Shown here piece after piece: positions 43,727 through 55,792 of a DNA stretch of 64,000 nucleotides. Below the pieces are notes generated by a model. It was not told the origin of the DNA. It made no database searches and saw only the letters and a program-made list of their open reading frames with translations. Position numbers and translations under genes: made by a program. This DNA comes from Flaccisagitta enflata (lineage: Eukaryota; Chaetognatha; Sagittoidea; Aphragmophora): NCBI GenBank assembly GCA_965153355.1, contig OZ231126.1, positions 105,214,001 to 105,278,000 of the forward strand, written 5' to 3'. Position 1 is the stretch's first letter. The number at the start of each line of letters is the position of its first letter.

Positions 43727-46057
43727 TTTATACGCGGGGACACTATGCAAGTACTTGATGCTTTACCGCGACTTTGTGACCCTCACTGAGGACAATCCGA
43801 CCGTCCTTTTCCGCGAGTTGCGCGACAATCTTCTCAATCACAACTGGGAGTATTTCACAGAGTTGGCCGTTGCACGCAAAAAGTCTTGTTTAGTGGTATG
43901 CGACGTTGACTATGATAGGCACGTTGGACTAGCGAGTGGCATCGATTTGTCTTTTTTCCCCCGGTTTAAAAAGTCAAGTTTTCAAACTGTCACAAGGCAA
44001 CAGGCCGAAAGGGCCCGTCTTTTGAAACGTGTATTGGACCGCAAACCAGCCAAGCTCACATCCGCGAATATATGCGGACAAATGAGCGAATTCGTCGACT
44101 CACTGTGCTACATGCACACTATGCTTTCTCTGAAAATAATGAGGGTACACAAAATTATCTATTTCACACAAGCAAATTTGTTTGGACCCTTCATTGAATA
44201 TCTGCAATTGATACGAGGTCAAAGCCCATCGCCGATTCTAGGGAAGATGATAAAATCGATCGGGTAGGACCAAATTGTTCATAACGCAAAGCTTAGCCTG
44301 ATACACGGCAATTCAGTCGCTAATATCCGGACACAAATAGTAACGCAAAATTCGGATCATGACGGACAGACCGACGGACCAACCGTCATCGCGAGCTTTT
44401 ACTAATTCAAAAACAGAATAACGAGAAATAATCGCAAAGCAAAGCGTGGCGGACATTTTGTGAAGGGAGAGAAAGGGGAAAAGGGTAAAAAGCAACATTC
44501 GATCCGATCGAGAAATCAAACAAAAGAGCAACGTTTTGAGAGGACAAAGAACAAAAAGGATAAGGGGAAATATTTAAATTGAAAGGAAAAGAAATAGTAA
44601 TCCACTTTATCCCCTCAATCTTCCCCTATAGGAACAGCCTATGCGGGAAACTCCATCAGGCTGTGGAAACATACAAAAGAGTCAGAGTGTCTACCAACGA
44701 ACAGATGTTTGACAAGCTAATCCTGGATCATAGATTCTGTGACATCCAAATACTCTCTCCGGAGACATGCTTGATAATTCTCGACGGATTATGCATCAAA
44801 AACCACTCATCTCACCCAAGCATTAGCGCCAAGGTCATTCTATAAAGTGTACATATGTAGCACATTTTACATTCTTTCATTGTTATTGCAATGCTCTTTT
44901 TTGAGATCTGTCATAACGAGGCAAACGGAAAGGGAGAGATACAAAAAAAATCTCCCGCTTTCTGCCTTTACAAAACAATAACACACAAACTTTTCACATA
45001 CCATAGGTTTATAGTGGTAGCAAGCTACATATGTGGCTTGCCCACCAGTACTTAAGCGCACGTGACTGTCACTACAATGACGACGGCTCATCCAGACTTG
45101 CAGTTTCAGACTCGGACAGGTACATAACCAATACAATACCAATACAATACAGTACCAATACTATACCAATATTATACAATAATCAATATATCGTTGTTTT
45201 TTTTAAGTTTCACCACATCCACAATGCGATTGCGCTCTAACATAGAAATGTCCGAATTGCAAATTCTATTGGATGAAAACAGCCAAGGAATACCGTACAT
45301 CCAATCGTATCATGCAAAACGAATGGCAGACATTTTTCTAAAGACCCATGGAATGGTTTTAGACTATTCATCAATAGGGAAGGAGGTGAGATTTTTTTTC
45401 TTGTTAGTTATGGAAAAGAGGAAAAATCATTGTATCTTATTTTTTTTTTAGCATTAAAATGAAGTACTGTTTTTTTTTCTCAGAGTCTCATTTACAATAT
45501 CCTATCAAACAATGACGAAAACGATGGAGACCAAAATGCCACAGCTATCAAATTGGACTATCTCGCAAAGAAAACAAAGAACAACAAATACTTAGTCAAG
45601 AATGAGTGTCCATCTGGTTTATTGGACAAAATTTACGGAGCTAGCCCTAAGTATGTTCCCATATTTTACACTGCTATAAATGCATTTGTTCTTCAAAAAT
45701 TATCTGCAAAGAAAAGATAACATCTTTTATTTATTTTTCTTTTGCCCACCCCTCCCCCACCCCCGTTATGGTCATAGGCAATACCTAATGACAGTCCTAC
45801 CGAACAGTGATATGGAAACCTTTCCCTTTTTGTCTAACCAAAATTCAAAAATACACGCGCTCAAAGCAGAGGGTACACCGGCCAAAGTTAAAAGAAACAT
45901 GACCCTGGCCAATTTTTCCAATATGATTGTGAAAAAACAAAACCCTAGAAAAGTGAAAATACACTCGATGCGCAGAACAAACTTTAAAATTTCCATGGTA
46001 CGCACCGAAAAAAAAGGTCCTCTCATCGCTAAATTCAAAAGTTCTCTTTTCCGATGA
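43727..46057 (+). pseudogene. DNA polymerase B (protein-primed, Polinton/adinto-type), exons h-m (palm and C-terminus)
   Basis: Exons h (43727-44263), i (44632-about 44840), j (45015-45119), k (45208-45385), l (45484-45650), m (45778-46057). Motif A is completed by SLYAG at the start of h. Motif B spans the h/i junction (a Lys in h; NSLCGKL in i, with Cys where Tyr is usual). Motif C spans j/k, with two Asp in SDSD before the junction. Exon h also has CLVVCDVDYDRHVG and VHKIIYFTQANLFGPFIEY; exon m has QYLMTVLPN and VKRNMTLANF, the conserved C-terminal layout. Phases agree at g-h, h-i, j-k, k-l and l-m; i-j does not close cleanly, and a TAA lies at 44843. It would synthesise element DNA from a protein primer. 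This copy is damaged. Confidence 0.8.
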
Positions 46058-46255
46058 ATTCAAAACTGATTATGGACATTTTAGCTTCCCCGTGCACTTT
46101 AAATCGCCATTGGGCTTAATCGATTAGCTATTGTATTTGTGTATCGCACTGTATTTTGTTTTGTTTGTTGTCGCTATCACCATTATTTCCACATTATTTT
46201 TTTTTACACCCAAGTTTAAAATTCAACGGTTAATGACAGTTTTTTATCATAAAAA

Positions 46256-48996
46256 ATGAGTGACTACACCCCAAAAGATTATCACGATTCCCCGACCGAT
46301 GGTCGGGGTCTCAGAGTGGCTTATGAAAAGATAGTATTTCACTTTTGACTATTACATCCTCCAAATGTTTGAGTAGTTTATAGAATCCACCTTATTAACA
46401 CTATTTCACATAAGATATAATCAAGTTGATCCATCCAACATCGTTACACATAATGACTTTAAATCAATTAATCAATGTTCCTCTCTCTCTCTCATTTACC
46501 CCTTCACCCGCCCTCTTTTCTTTCACGTCTACTTCTCACTCCATCCCCCTCCCTACCTTGACAAATTGCCTTCATCTGCACAATTTCCCACCTCCCACAC
46601 CACCACCCCCCAACCATCGCCACGCACCCCTGTTTGGGGCATTGGGGGTGTGACAATCGTGTAACGTCGCAGTTTAGCAACATAACGGCGACGCCGGAAG
46701 AAGTGATAGTGGATTTTTACAAGGTGGATAAACAACAAACAATTTACACTCGCAGCTTATATCATAGCATCTAGAAGCACGCTTCTCATATTAAATCATA
46801 GTATACTCACTTTGTCACTTATCAATCGCCAATCATAAATTTGTCCTCTCAGGTTGATCAACGGCGAGTTCCGAATTTCTACGTTACCGGATTATCAAGC
46901 GAGGATGGAGTTCTCATTCTCAGGACGAATCTGGTCCAATTCCTGGACTTGGTTCAGTGCGGCATTTTTGCAAAGGTGCGATTTTTTGTTTTGAGAAATG
47001 TCGCCAAACCACAGTATCAATGGTAAAATGCGACTGACACCGCCGTATATATGACCTTGTTGATAATTGAGCTGTTTTCTTTTCTTTTCAATCACAGCTT
47101 AGCTACGTTTGCAACATCATCAACGAAGCAATCACTGAGAACAATGTTGACGTGTTCCAGGCTCATTTCCCACAGGAAATTAGGGACCAACTCGAGGAGT
47201 TCATGGTCGGGCCAACCTGGATCAAACCAAGCCCATTCGGCTTCTCAATCGAGTTGAGAGAAGTATCCGAAATGGTGGGAGGAGCAGGAACGAGGAAAAA
47301 GCTCTACCCAGGAGGTATTTCAATAATCTATCTATCTTTTCATCCGTCAATCTATTTATCGATCTATCTATTCATCTATCTATCTATCTATCTATCTATC
47401 TGTCTATCTATCTATCTATCTATCTGTCTGTCTTTCTATCTATCTATCTATCTTTCTTTCTTGTTTCTCGTTGCGCTTTCTATTCCAACCACTTAAGTCC
47501 TTCCTCTTTCACCCGTCCTCAATAACATAGGCGGCTATGTCAACTTTCGCCGCGTGGGAAAACCAAATGACGATGGGAAGATCAAATTTCTGCCAACGCA
47601 CGACGAACGTAAGTATAACAAATAGCAATTTCTGTATGCACCAACAATCAAATATGTAAAATGAAAAATTCACTCCACAAATAAACCATTTATAACCTTC
47701 CATATCCCATATACAGACAACGTGGCAAGAGGAACGGGATTCTGCCTTTCGACCAATCAATTGGTGAAGTTAGTCGAAGGTCTCATTCTGGAGCCTGTTC
47801 CGAGCAGATCCACGCGACGAGACTACACCCTCAAAGAGTTAGAATTGGGGAAACTCGGTCTCGAAAAGGTGAGCATCATTGCAAAATTTAAATTTCACTT
47901 TACAATTCACTGCTATGAAATTAACGTTTAAACGTCAAAAAATCCTACCTCGAACCAAACCGGCCCGCTGCAATTGTTTTAGGTATTCAACCTCATGCCC
48001 TTACCTAATTAGCCGACCACAAATAAAAATAATGTGGTGATTTACAACACAAACACCATTCTCACAGGCCCTCACCAACCAGATCAAAGACGGGAAATCG
48101 ACCGTCGACCCGTTCGCTGAAGCAGACCGTTTGGAGGCCTACACTCTGCACAAAAAAGTACCCAAGGACAAGGATTCCGAGGAAATGGCCAAAGTCAACC
48201 TTTTCCAGGTGAATGTCAATTCAAAACTGACCAACAAACGAGCATAAAAACGCGGAAATGTATGTAGCAATTATCCCCCGATCTTTAAATACAACCATTT
48301 TCTCTACATTTGTCACAACTCTCTTTCTCCCCCTCCCAACCCCCCCCACCCACTCATCAACATGGACTACACAATTATGCAGTCCATGTTGCAGAATGGG
48401 TATGAGGACCATGTCGAACAATGCTCTAAAGACAAAGGCACATGCACAACCTGCAATCTTGACATGACCATCATCGATACGTGGAATGATGTCCACCGGG
48501 GCTCGACAATCCTGAGCCAAAATCACGGCAAAAGCATCAAGACCATCATCGACGAAAACGGATAGCAAACAGACCGAGACAATGGTAATTTTTTTCTTAA
48601 TCGCGCCGAGTCAGTTCATAGCAGTGAAATGTAAATGAAAATGTCAACACATTTATTGTTAACCTCTTCTTCGCATAACTTCAATAAACATTTTGTTTTT
48701 GTTTCTTTCAGTATGCCGTTCATTCAATCAGCCATTCCTTTGTTTCAATCAGACAATCAATCAATCAATCAATCTTTCATCCAATCATCAGCCGTTACGT
48801 TTTTTCAATACTAATCGTTACCTCTTTCCCATCCCACATCCCCTTTTGCCCAACAACAGGAGGCCCAGCAACAAGAGCTGGCCCGTCGACGAGACCATTG
48901 GTCGTCAAAAGGGCCTTCACTGCGCATGAGATCCTAGAAAGAGAGAAAAAAAGACGCCTCAAACAAACCGATCCACCAACCAGCCAGCAGGAATAA
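46256..48996 (+). pseudogene. Nine-exon gene of unknown function, one in-frame TAG
   Basis: Exons 46256-46333, 46673-46723, 46853-46975, 47098-47314, 47531-47608, 47717-47868, 48068-48208, 48383-48584, 48860-48996. All eight junctions are phase-consistent and the sum is exactly 393 codons including the final TAA. The first exon (MSDYTPKDYHDSPTDG) is the least certain. The protein is soluble, mixed alpha/beta in composition, without a signal peptide or membrane segment, and has a lysine/arginine-rich end (LEREKKRRLKQ). A Cys/His cluster (EQCSKDKGTCTTC) lies in exon 8. TAG at 48563-48565 interrupts exon 8. It starts 198 bases after the polymerase stop on the same strand. No family is recognised. 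A structural or virion role is possible from its position only. Confidence 0.65.
47326..47465. repeat. (CTAT)n microsatellite in intron
   Basis: It fills intron 4 of the nine-exon gene. Confidence 0.95.
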
Positions 48997-49084
48997 ATAG
49001 AAACGACATGGGCGTAGGGGCCTCTATCCTTTGGTTTAACTTACATCTTCTTTTTTCCCCTGTATTTCTTCACTTTTACCTTTG

Positions 49085-49430
49085 TTTTTCACTTTGTCTT
49101 ATCTTAATTTGTCATGTCCAATTTTGTTTTGTTTTGTTTTGATTTGTTTTGTTTTGTTTTGTTTCTTCTACCGTTGGCCCATTATACATTACATATCTTG
49201 TTTTATCCTAATTTTGGCTTGTTTTGTCTTATCTCATCCTTATCTTGTCTTGTTTTGCTTTGCCTTATCTTGTTTTGTCTTATCTCATCTTGTTTTGCCT
49301 TGTTTTATCTTGCCTTGTCTCGTCTTGTTTTGTCTTATTTTATCTTGTCTTATCTTATCTTGTCTTGTTTTGTCTTGTCTTCTCTTGTTTTTACCTTATG
49401 TTATCTGTTTCTTGTCTTGTCATTTTTGTT
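49085..49430. repeat. (TTTTG/TTGTC)n pentanucleotide repeat
   Basis: TTTTG-rich at first, then TTGTC/TTATC units. Cys/Leu/Phe-rich frames come from the repeat. Confidence 0.9.
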
Positions 49431-50602
49431 TGTTTTCTATTGTATCGACTTGTTTCAAGTTCTTTTTTTTCCCATCCTACTTTAACTAGGCATACCTTGT
49501 AACCCCCACTGCCCCTTTTCCCGCCTTGCCCTCGCCCCATGTCTACATTTCTATAAACCGGATTATCTAAACCGCACAACGAATCAAGGAAAACGAGAAA
49601 TTGAAATTAGAATTATCTTAGTAATGATTGAAACAGCCTTATCTATTGTTATTGGCCCACAACCATTGATTCAACTTTGACTCGTGAATATAAAATGTCA
49701 TAACATACGGTAAAGAAATAATTGAACGCGAACGTTTTATACCAATAATTCTCCCGCCCTCTTTGTCCCCATTGTTACAACATCATATTGTATCAGTCGA
49801 TTAATCAATCAATCAATCAATCAGCTACTCGCAATTGTTGTGCCTTGCAAAAAAAATTGCCTATTTTTTCGCATACGTATACAATGAATCTGTCAATCTT
49901 AAACATTTTTGAAATATGTCCTTTTCACTGCCCATTCTGAAACTAGGGATGTGAAAGCGATTAACCGCTTTCAATTTGGAGAATGGGATAGCTACTAGTA
50001 TTTGAACTACAAAATGGAAGCGAAAGCAAAAGCGGCTTAAAATTGACCGCTTCCACATCCCTACTAAATACTTGTTACCAAATAATAATTCAATCAATAT
50101 ATCAAATGTGCCCATTGTCACCATATTGTACATAGAAAACATTAATGTTTTTTTTTGCGCTTCCGTGGTTACCGCCTTGACAATGATTATTCAATCTCTT
50201 CCCCCCCCCCCCCAGAAAATTTTTTCCCCTGATTTTTTTTTTTATTTTTGAATATCTTCTCTCGTGTGTATAACGTAATACCGTGTTGATCAAACTGCAT
50301 GAAACTTAATAAAAACCAAAGCAAATCAATAAAAAAAGGCTTTTAGCAAATCTTTGCTCCTTTTTATTGAAGAAAACAAGAAGTTGACTTTACAAGGGGG
50401 AGCTAACAGTCCTTTGTCGCATTAAACAAAAGAATTACTAATCCTCAATCTCAACTACATTAGCCAGCTTAAGTCTCAGCTTTCGTCACTTAGTATCTCG
50501 TTCATTTTCCGCACCGACAACCTCCCATTCACCTTGCAATCTCGAGGAGAAAAAAATAATTAAGTCAGCGAGTCTGTCAATCAGTCAATAAGTCGCAAAA
50601 AA
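49431..50602. other. No supported gene
   Basis: AT-rich. A short inverted phrase (aagcgattaaccgcttt) lies at 49950-49970, there is a poly-C at 50202-50214, and TCAA repeats at 49800-49825 and 50573-50592. Confidence 0.5.
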
Positions 50603-53600
50603 ATGAATAGAGAGGAATTTTTGGCGTTTAAGCGGCGATGCATGAACGCCGCGAAGGTTTGCAGGTACGTTATTGGCATATGTAAAACACAAATTAATAA
50701 AAAAAGGCCGCTGTATTGATTTATTCAATTTATATACAGTACGCTTTGGATATTCCTAACGCAAAATGGAGGATACATTTTATATTTTGCTTTAAAAGTA
50801 TTTTTAATTGAATTAGTAAATTGAAAAATAAAACAAAAGTTTTATTTTTTTATAAAGAATTTAACATGATAATTTTACAGTATAATTTATTTTTTTTGCA
50901 ATTTTAATATCAAACTTTTCAATTTAAATAACAAAAAAATATGAAATAAAATCTCCATACCTTTTTATTTAATATAATATATTTTTCCTCTAATTGAAAA
51001 ATAAAACTATAAACATTAAATATTTTATATTTACTTTTAATGCATCCTCTCACTCTTAACGTTATTGGCCAAAATGTACTGTAAGATAGATTTAAACAAA
51101 ACCACATATACGGGTTCATCAATCAAAGACAAAATAGGCAAGATCTAAAAACTCGAAACCGCTCAACCATTTAAGTAGATGCAGTGAAGCAGGGAAAAGA
51201 AAAAGAAAAAGAATACCAATTGGCTGGCCGATCAGTAGGCAGGCAGATAATTCAACAAACTGAAAGATCAATACCGCCTAATCATTTGATGAAATAAAGA
51301 AAAGTACTAACTGGATGACAGATAGACAGACAGATAATTTGACAGACTGAAAGAACAACGTAGCAATATTATTGGACCACGCAATTTGCATATATGAAAA
51401 AAAGAAGCAAAAGCCAGCTATAAATATAAACTCTGTTTTATTCAATTCAATTAAACTTTTCTTCCTTTCCATCATTAAAGGCACGATCCAGGCAATCGCT
51501 ACTCCCTATGCGTCAAGCCGGTGGTCAAGGACGCCTGTATATTGGCGGTCCTAAAGGGCTGGGATGCGCAGGACGTCGTCGCCGTCACGCCCGCGTCAAC
51601 AAAGGCGATTATTTGGGAGGATAATTTTTATCCAACGTTGGCGCCAACGGAGAAACCGGCGCCCACAGAGAAGCCGACGTTGACGACAACGACGACAACA
51701 ACAACTACTACAAATAGCAGTTGGTGGAGAGAGGCCGTGTCGCATATCCCACGTATTATGCGCCACTTCTCAACGATGAGGCTGCCGACGACAACAACAA
51801 CAACCACTCCTTCACCGAAAGCCAGGCGTAACGCGAGATGGCCGCGGGCGAACGCGCTTCCTATGAGCAACGGGTTTTATTCCCGCATCGGCGTCGGGCC
51901 TCCCGTCGACGCTAACGCGGTTAAATGTCGACAACTTGTCACCGAATGTCAATGAAGACATCCATCGTCCAGAAGATGGCGCCAACTCGGCGTCGATTAT
52001 TTCGCCTCCATCTTCCAACGTCAACGCCGAACGCGGCGTCGTCAACGATGACGCTGACGTCGACACCGTCCCGAAGGCGATAGGCGTCGTTGCAACGCCT
52101 CTTCCGCCAAGCCCCGTAGCGACAAATGAAGAAGCGGAAGTGACGATGGAACCGCAGCCCCCCGCCGTCGATTCGTCTCCTTCCTCTCCGCCGATGGAAG
52201 TCGATCAAGAGCGGGTCGTCAAAGTTGAACCCGCCGTCGATTCGTCGATCATTTCTCCGCCAACAGGAGCTGGTCGTCAAAGTGGAGCCGGTCGAAGTCG
52301 ACGACTTGCCCATTATTTTGTCAACATCCTCCAATGTTCTCGCCAATGACAACGTCGACAACGTCGTCGCGTCGAGAGATATTATCATTCCTCCACCGTC
52401 CTCCAACGTCGACATCCACAATGCCAATCTGCAGCAGTCCGACGACGGAGGCAGCGGCATCTCGACGCCGATTATTTCGTCGTCATCCTCCAACGTCAAT
52501 TACACGGCGGAAGCCGCCGTCAATTCTACGGTGGCGCCTTACACCACTTCCACATCATCGTCGACAACTTCGTCGGGCATCGCGGCCGAAAATGTTTTGG
52601 AAGTGCCGGCAACGTCGTCGACCGTCGAACGCGTGAACGCGATTCCTGTTGGAAAGCCGTCGACCGCGCGCACCCCGTCTCTCTCAATCTCGACGGCAAA
52701 GACGCCGAAATCATCGACGTCGAAGATCCTCGACGCGATTCGGCCCAAAGTGGAGGCGGAAGCGGATGCGGAATCGCCAACAACCGCGTCAACAGTAACC
52801 GCGAGTTTGGACGCCATCGTCACAGGCTGGTGAGCAAAATAAAAGTATCAAACGAGTTTAAGTCAAGCAGGATAAAAACACGGCACTTATTGAGCATCTT
52901 ATAACTCCAGACTTCACTGCTTCCATTCTCAATCCTACATTGCAGCGTTCTCGGGGTAGTCATCGTCCTGCTGATTTTGGCCTTAGCCTTCGTTTATCGG
53001 AAGATGAGAAGAAGGATGGGCTACCAACGCAACGACGTGGCCGTTGAGGAGGTACAAACTTCACAGCAATATCATCCATGCACGCTCCCAAAAAGCGCTT
53101 TATACATACATTTCATAAACACCAAAATCAACACATACACACAATTGTAGAGGTTAACCGACTTCATAACATTTTAACCCAGATACCAATGACTACGGCG
53201 CGGTCACGTGGAGATGGGAATCGTTCTGCCGTTCCATACACCGCAGAAAACCCCATATTCCGAGATTCAATCTTTACTGACACTATGATTCACGACCCCA
53301 ACGTACTCACTCAACAATACAATGACATTAACAACAACAATAACAACAACAACGACAACGACACAACAATCCCAAAAACATTCTTCAACAATGACAACAA
53401 CAATGACAACAACAACAACGATGACATCAACCAAACAGGTAATGATAGTGACGCAGATAGCTTACCAAAAAATTGGTGGTATTCATATAACGAGAATAAC
53501 AACAACGACATCAGCAACAACATCAGCAGCAGCAACAACAACAACAGAAACAACAACTTGTCTCATGATAGCAGCAACAGTTTAGCAAGCAACATTGAAA

Positions 53601-54953
53601 GTGAAACTAACAGCTTCTTCTCAGCTCATTACGGAAACATTCAATGTAGTAATCACTGTAACGTTTGTCACAATAACAATGATGACAGCGACTTACCCAA
53701 CAGCAGCAACAGCAGCAACAGCAATATTGTAGCAAGCGACAATGACAGCTTTGATTCAGCTCATTACGAGAACACTCGTTGTAACAATCATTGTAACGTC
53801 TGTCACAAAAGCAACAATGACACCAACAGTATATCTGACAGCCGCAGCAACGGCATTGATGTTGTTTCAGATGATAATGACAGCTTTGGTTCAGCACACT
53901 ATGAAAACATCATTTGTACCAATTATTGCTTCGTATGTCACAACGGCATCGACGACAGAAACCGTGATGGTCTATCCAACAGAGTTGAGAATGAGGATAC
54001 ACAAGAGGACAACAACAGTACCGATAGCGTGCCTACCTTTCCGCCACCCAAAATACCTTGGCAAACAGTTTGGATATCATCAAACTCGGATCTTAGTTTA
54101 TCACAACAACATGAATATGAGAGCATCAATGAAATAGATGAAGACCCAAATTACTTGTCTGCAATCAAAACAGAGTTTCCGCAAAGGCACAGCACCATGG
54201 ACCCGTCCCTGCCCGCCAACAACCGCCCTCTTCAACCGCATGAGCATTACCCTACTTGCCGGTTTTATCATCCACTCCCATTGGTCAGCAGGGTGCCAAA
54301 ACTGGAGTATTTGGCCGCCTTAGCCCATAACTCGGTAATTAAGCATGTTGATCATTAATGAAATGAGCATTTTATTCCACCCATAACCAGTATTTTAACC
54401 TAAACATTTTAACCCGCAATGCATTACAACTACTACATTTCTTCAGACTATTCTATCTGATGACTCCTGCCCGACCGGATGTGAGCAGACATGTTTTCCG
54501 GGTGTCACGAGATCATTGTACCCGCGTTGGTCAAGAGACCAGTTAAACTCCACTGCTCACTCGCTCTATTAGTAAGATAGCACCACACCTCTGTCCATAT
54601 TTACTCTACGCGTTACATGTCTATGTCTAATTTGCATATTCTATGTCTAATTTGCATATTGCGTCTAATTCACATTATAGCATTTTAAACCTCTTACACA
54701 ATTGCAGAAGCCGCTGTATTCGCCGTCGTTATCCCCGGAGACGTTGGTACCGTCACTTCCGCCGATGTGTTTTCTTGACAGCAAAGATTTGGCGGATCTG
54801 AACAGCGACGACGACGGAGACGATAATGATAACGACCAATTCGAGTTGGAGTGGTATCGACGACTCAATCGAGATTCGCTTTCTTTGCGACGTCGGGCGG
54901 AACACGTGAGCCCAGGGCATCACGTATCCCATAAGCCCGAATTTTATCGTTGA
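50603..54953 (+). CDS. Large mucin-like membrane glycoprotein, 5 exons
   Basis: Exons 50603-50664, 51481-52828, 52946-53051, 53183-54334, 54708-54953; every junction phase agrees. The start is MNREEFLAFKRRCMNAAKVC. Exon 2 encodes a Thr/Pro/Ser-rich region with repeats of IISPPSSNV and VVKVEP, and needs two frame changes (near 51925 and 52265), so this copy is probably damaged or has unseen introns. Exon 3 is the transmembrane helix (VLGVVIVLLILALAFVYRK) with a basic stop. Exon 4, the tail, has AENPIFRD, long Asn runs and three Cys/His repeats near 53621, 53757 and 53895. Exon 5 is acidic with LADLNSDDDGDDN. No signal peptide is obvious. The family is unknown. In arrangement it matches the membrane proteins at 17.9 and 22.4 kb. 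Confidence 0.6.
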
Positions 54954-55792
54954 TTTTTTTATCATGTCTTTGTATATTGTATAGTTCTTTTTCGTTTTCG
55001 TGTTTTTATTGCTTCGCTTTTGCTTCATTCCATAATTGCAATGCATAAAAAAAAACAAAGGAACAAAAAAAATAAAGCAGGATAAATTCCAATACATTTA
55101 CATATTGCTGTCCCGGCCACGGCCCTTGGGCCGTGGCCGGGTTTTTTTTAAAAAAAAGGTTTTTTTTTCATCACTTTCTGTGTTCTTATCAATAGTCTAT
55201 CGTCATCTTAAATTAACACAAATAATTCCATAACTTTTCTGTTCCTTGTTTTTTTAAATACATATTTTTGATTCTATCTCGCGGCGCGTTTAAGTTCATG
55301 AGAATGACAAAATTCAGAGAAAATACATTGCTGCTTAGAGATATTATTTCGTATACATCCTCTAATGTGCAAGGAAGTGCGAAATTTCAGTCAGAGTTGA
55401 TTTGATCAGTTAGCTCGGAGAGAGAAACTGATTTGAAGGCCTGAAACAATAAGGGAAAATTTCGAATGTTGAAAATTGAAAATGTAAACGGAGAAAGAAG
55501 GCCAGATTTCTAAAACAAGAAAGTTGAATGGTTTAAATCCGTCGAAGAATTAAAGTTTAGCTGAAATTCATTTTAAATGGCGAGCCAACTTTTCTTTTAG
55601 CTCTCTCGTATTTCTTTAGACATCTCCAGACAACATTTCGATGATTAAAAAAAAGGCCTCTCAACAAAAGTGTCAGTTGATGGATCGATGAAGTAAAAGT
55701 AAAAGTGTTTGTATATGGCCAAACATGTTGGCCGAACTTGACAGCCGTTTCTATCGGCCTACAGTGTTGGCTATCCCCAGCGTCAGTATGTA
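54954..55792. other. Convergent intergenic region with a strong hairpin
   Basis: Between the + strand glycoprotein ending at 54953 and the - strand gene ending at 55793. Apart from the 55112-55149 hairpin I see only AT-rich sequence. Confidence 0.5.
55112..55149. terminator. GC-rich 14-bp-stem hairpin followed by T8
   Basis: CCCGGCCACGGCCC, a TT loop and its exact complement are followed by eight T. It lies between two convergent genes. The form is that of an intrinsic terminator, which is not usual for RNA polymerase II. It could be a processing signal, a Pol III stop or a replication structure. Confidence 0.4.

Noticed and set aside
46256-48996. Calling the nine-exon gene a capsid protein
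   Set aside because: No jelly-roll or other capsid signature can be seen by eye; only its position suggests a virion role.
53078-53182. Separate gene starting MHAPKKRF before the Asn-rich region
   Set aside because: A phase-matched acceptor at 53181-53182 joins the Asn-rich exon to the transmembrane exon; the upstream part is better explained as intron.
55112-55149. Bacterial contamination based on a terminator-like hairpin
   Set aside because: Flanking genes have spliceosomal introns and the surroundings are animal repeats.
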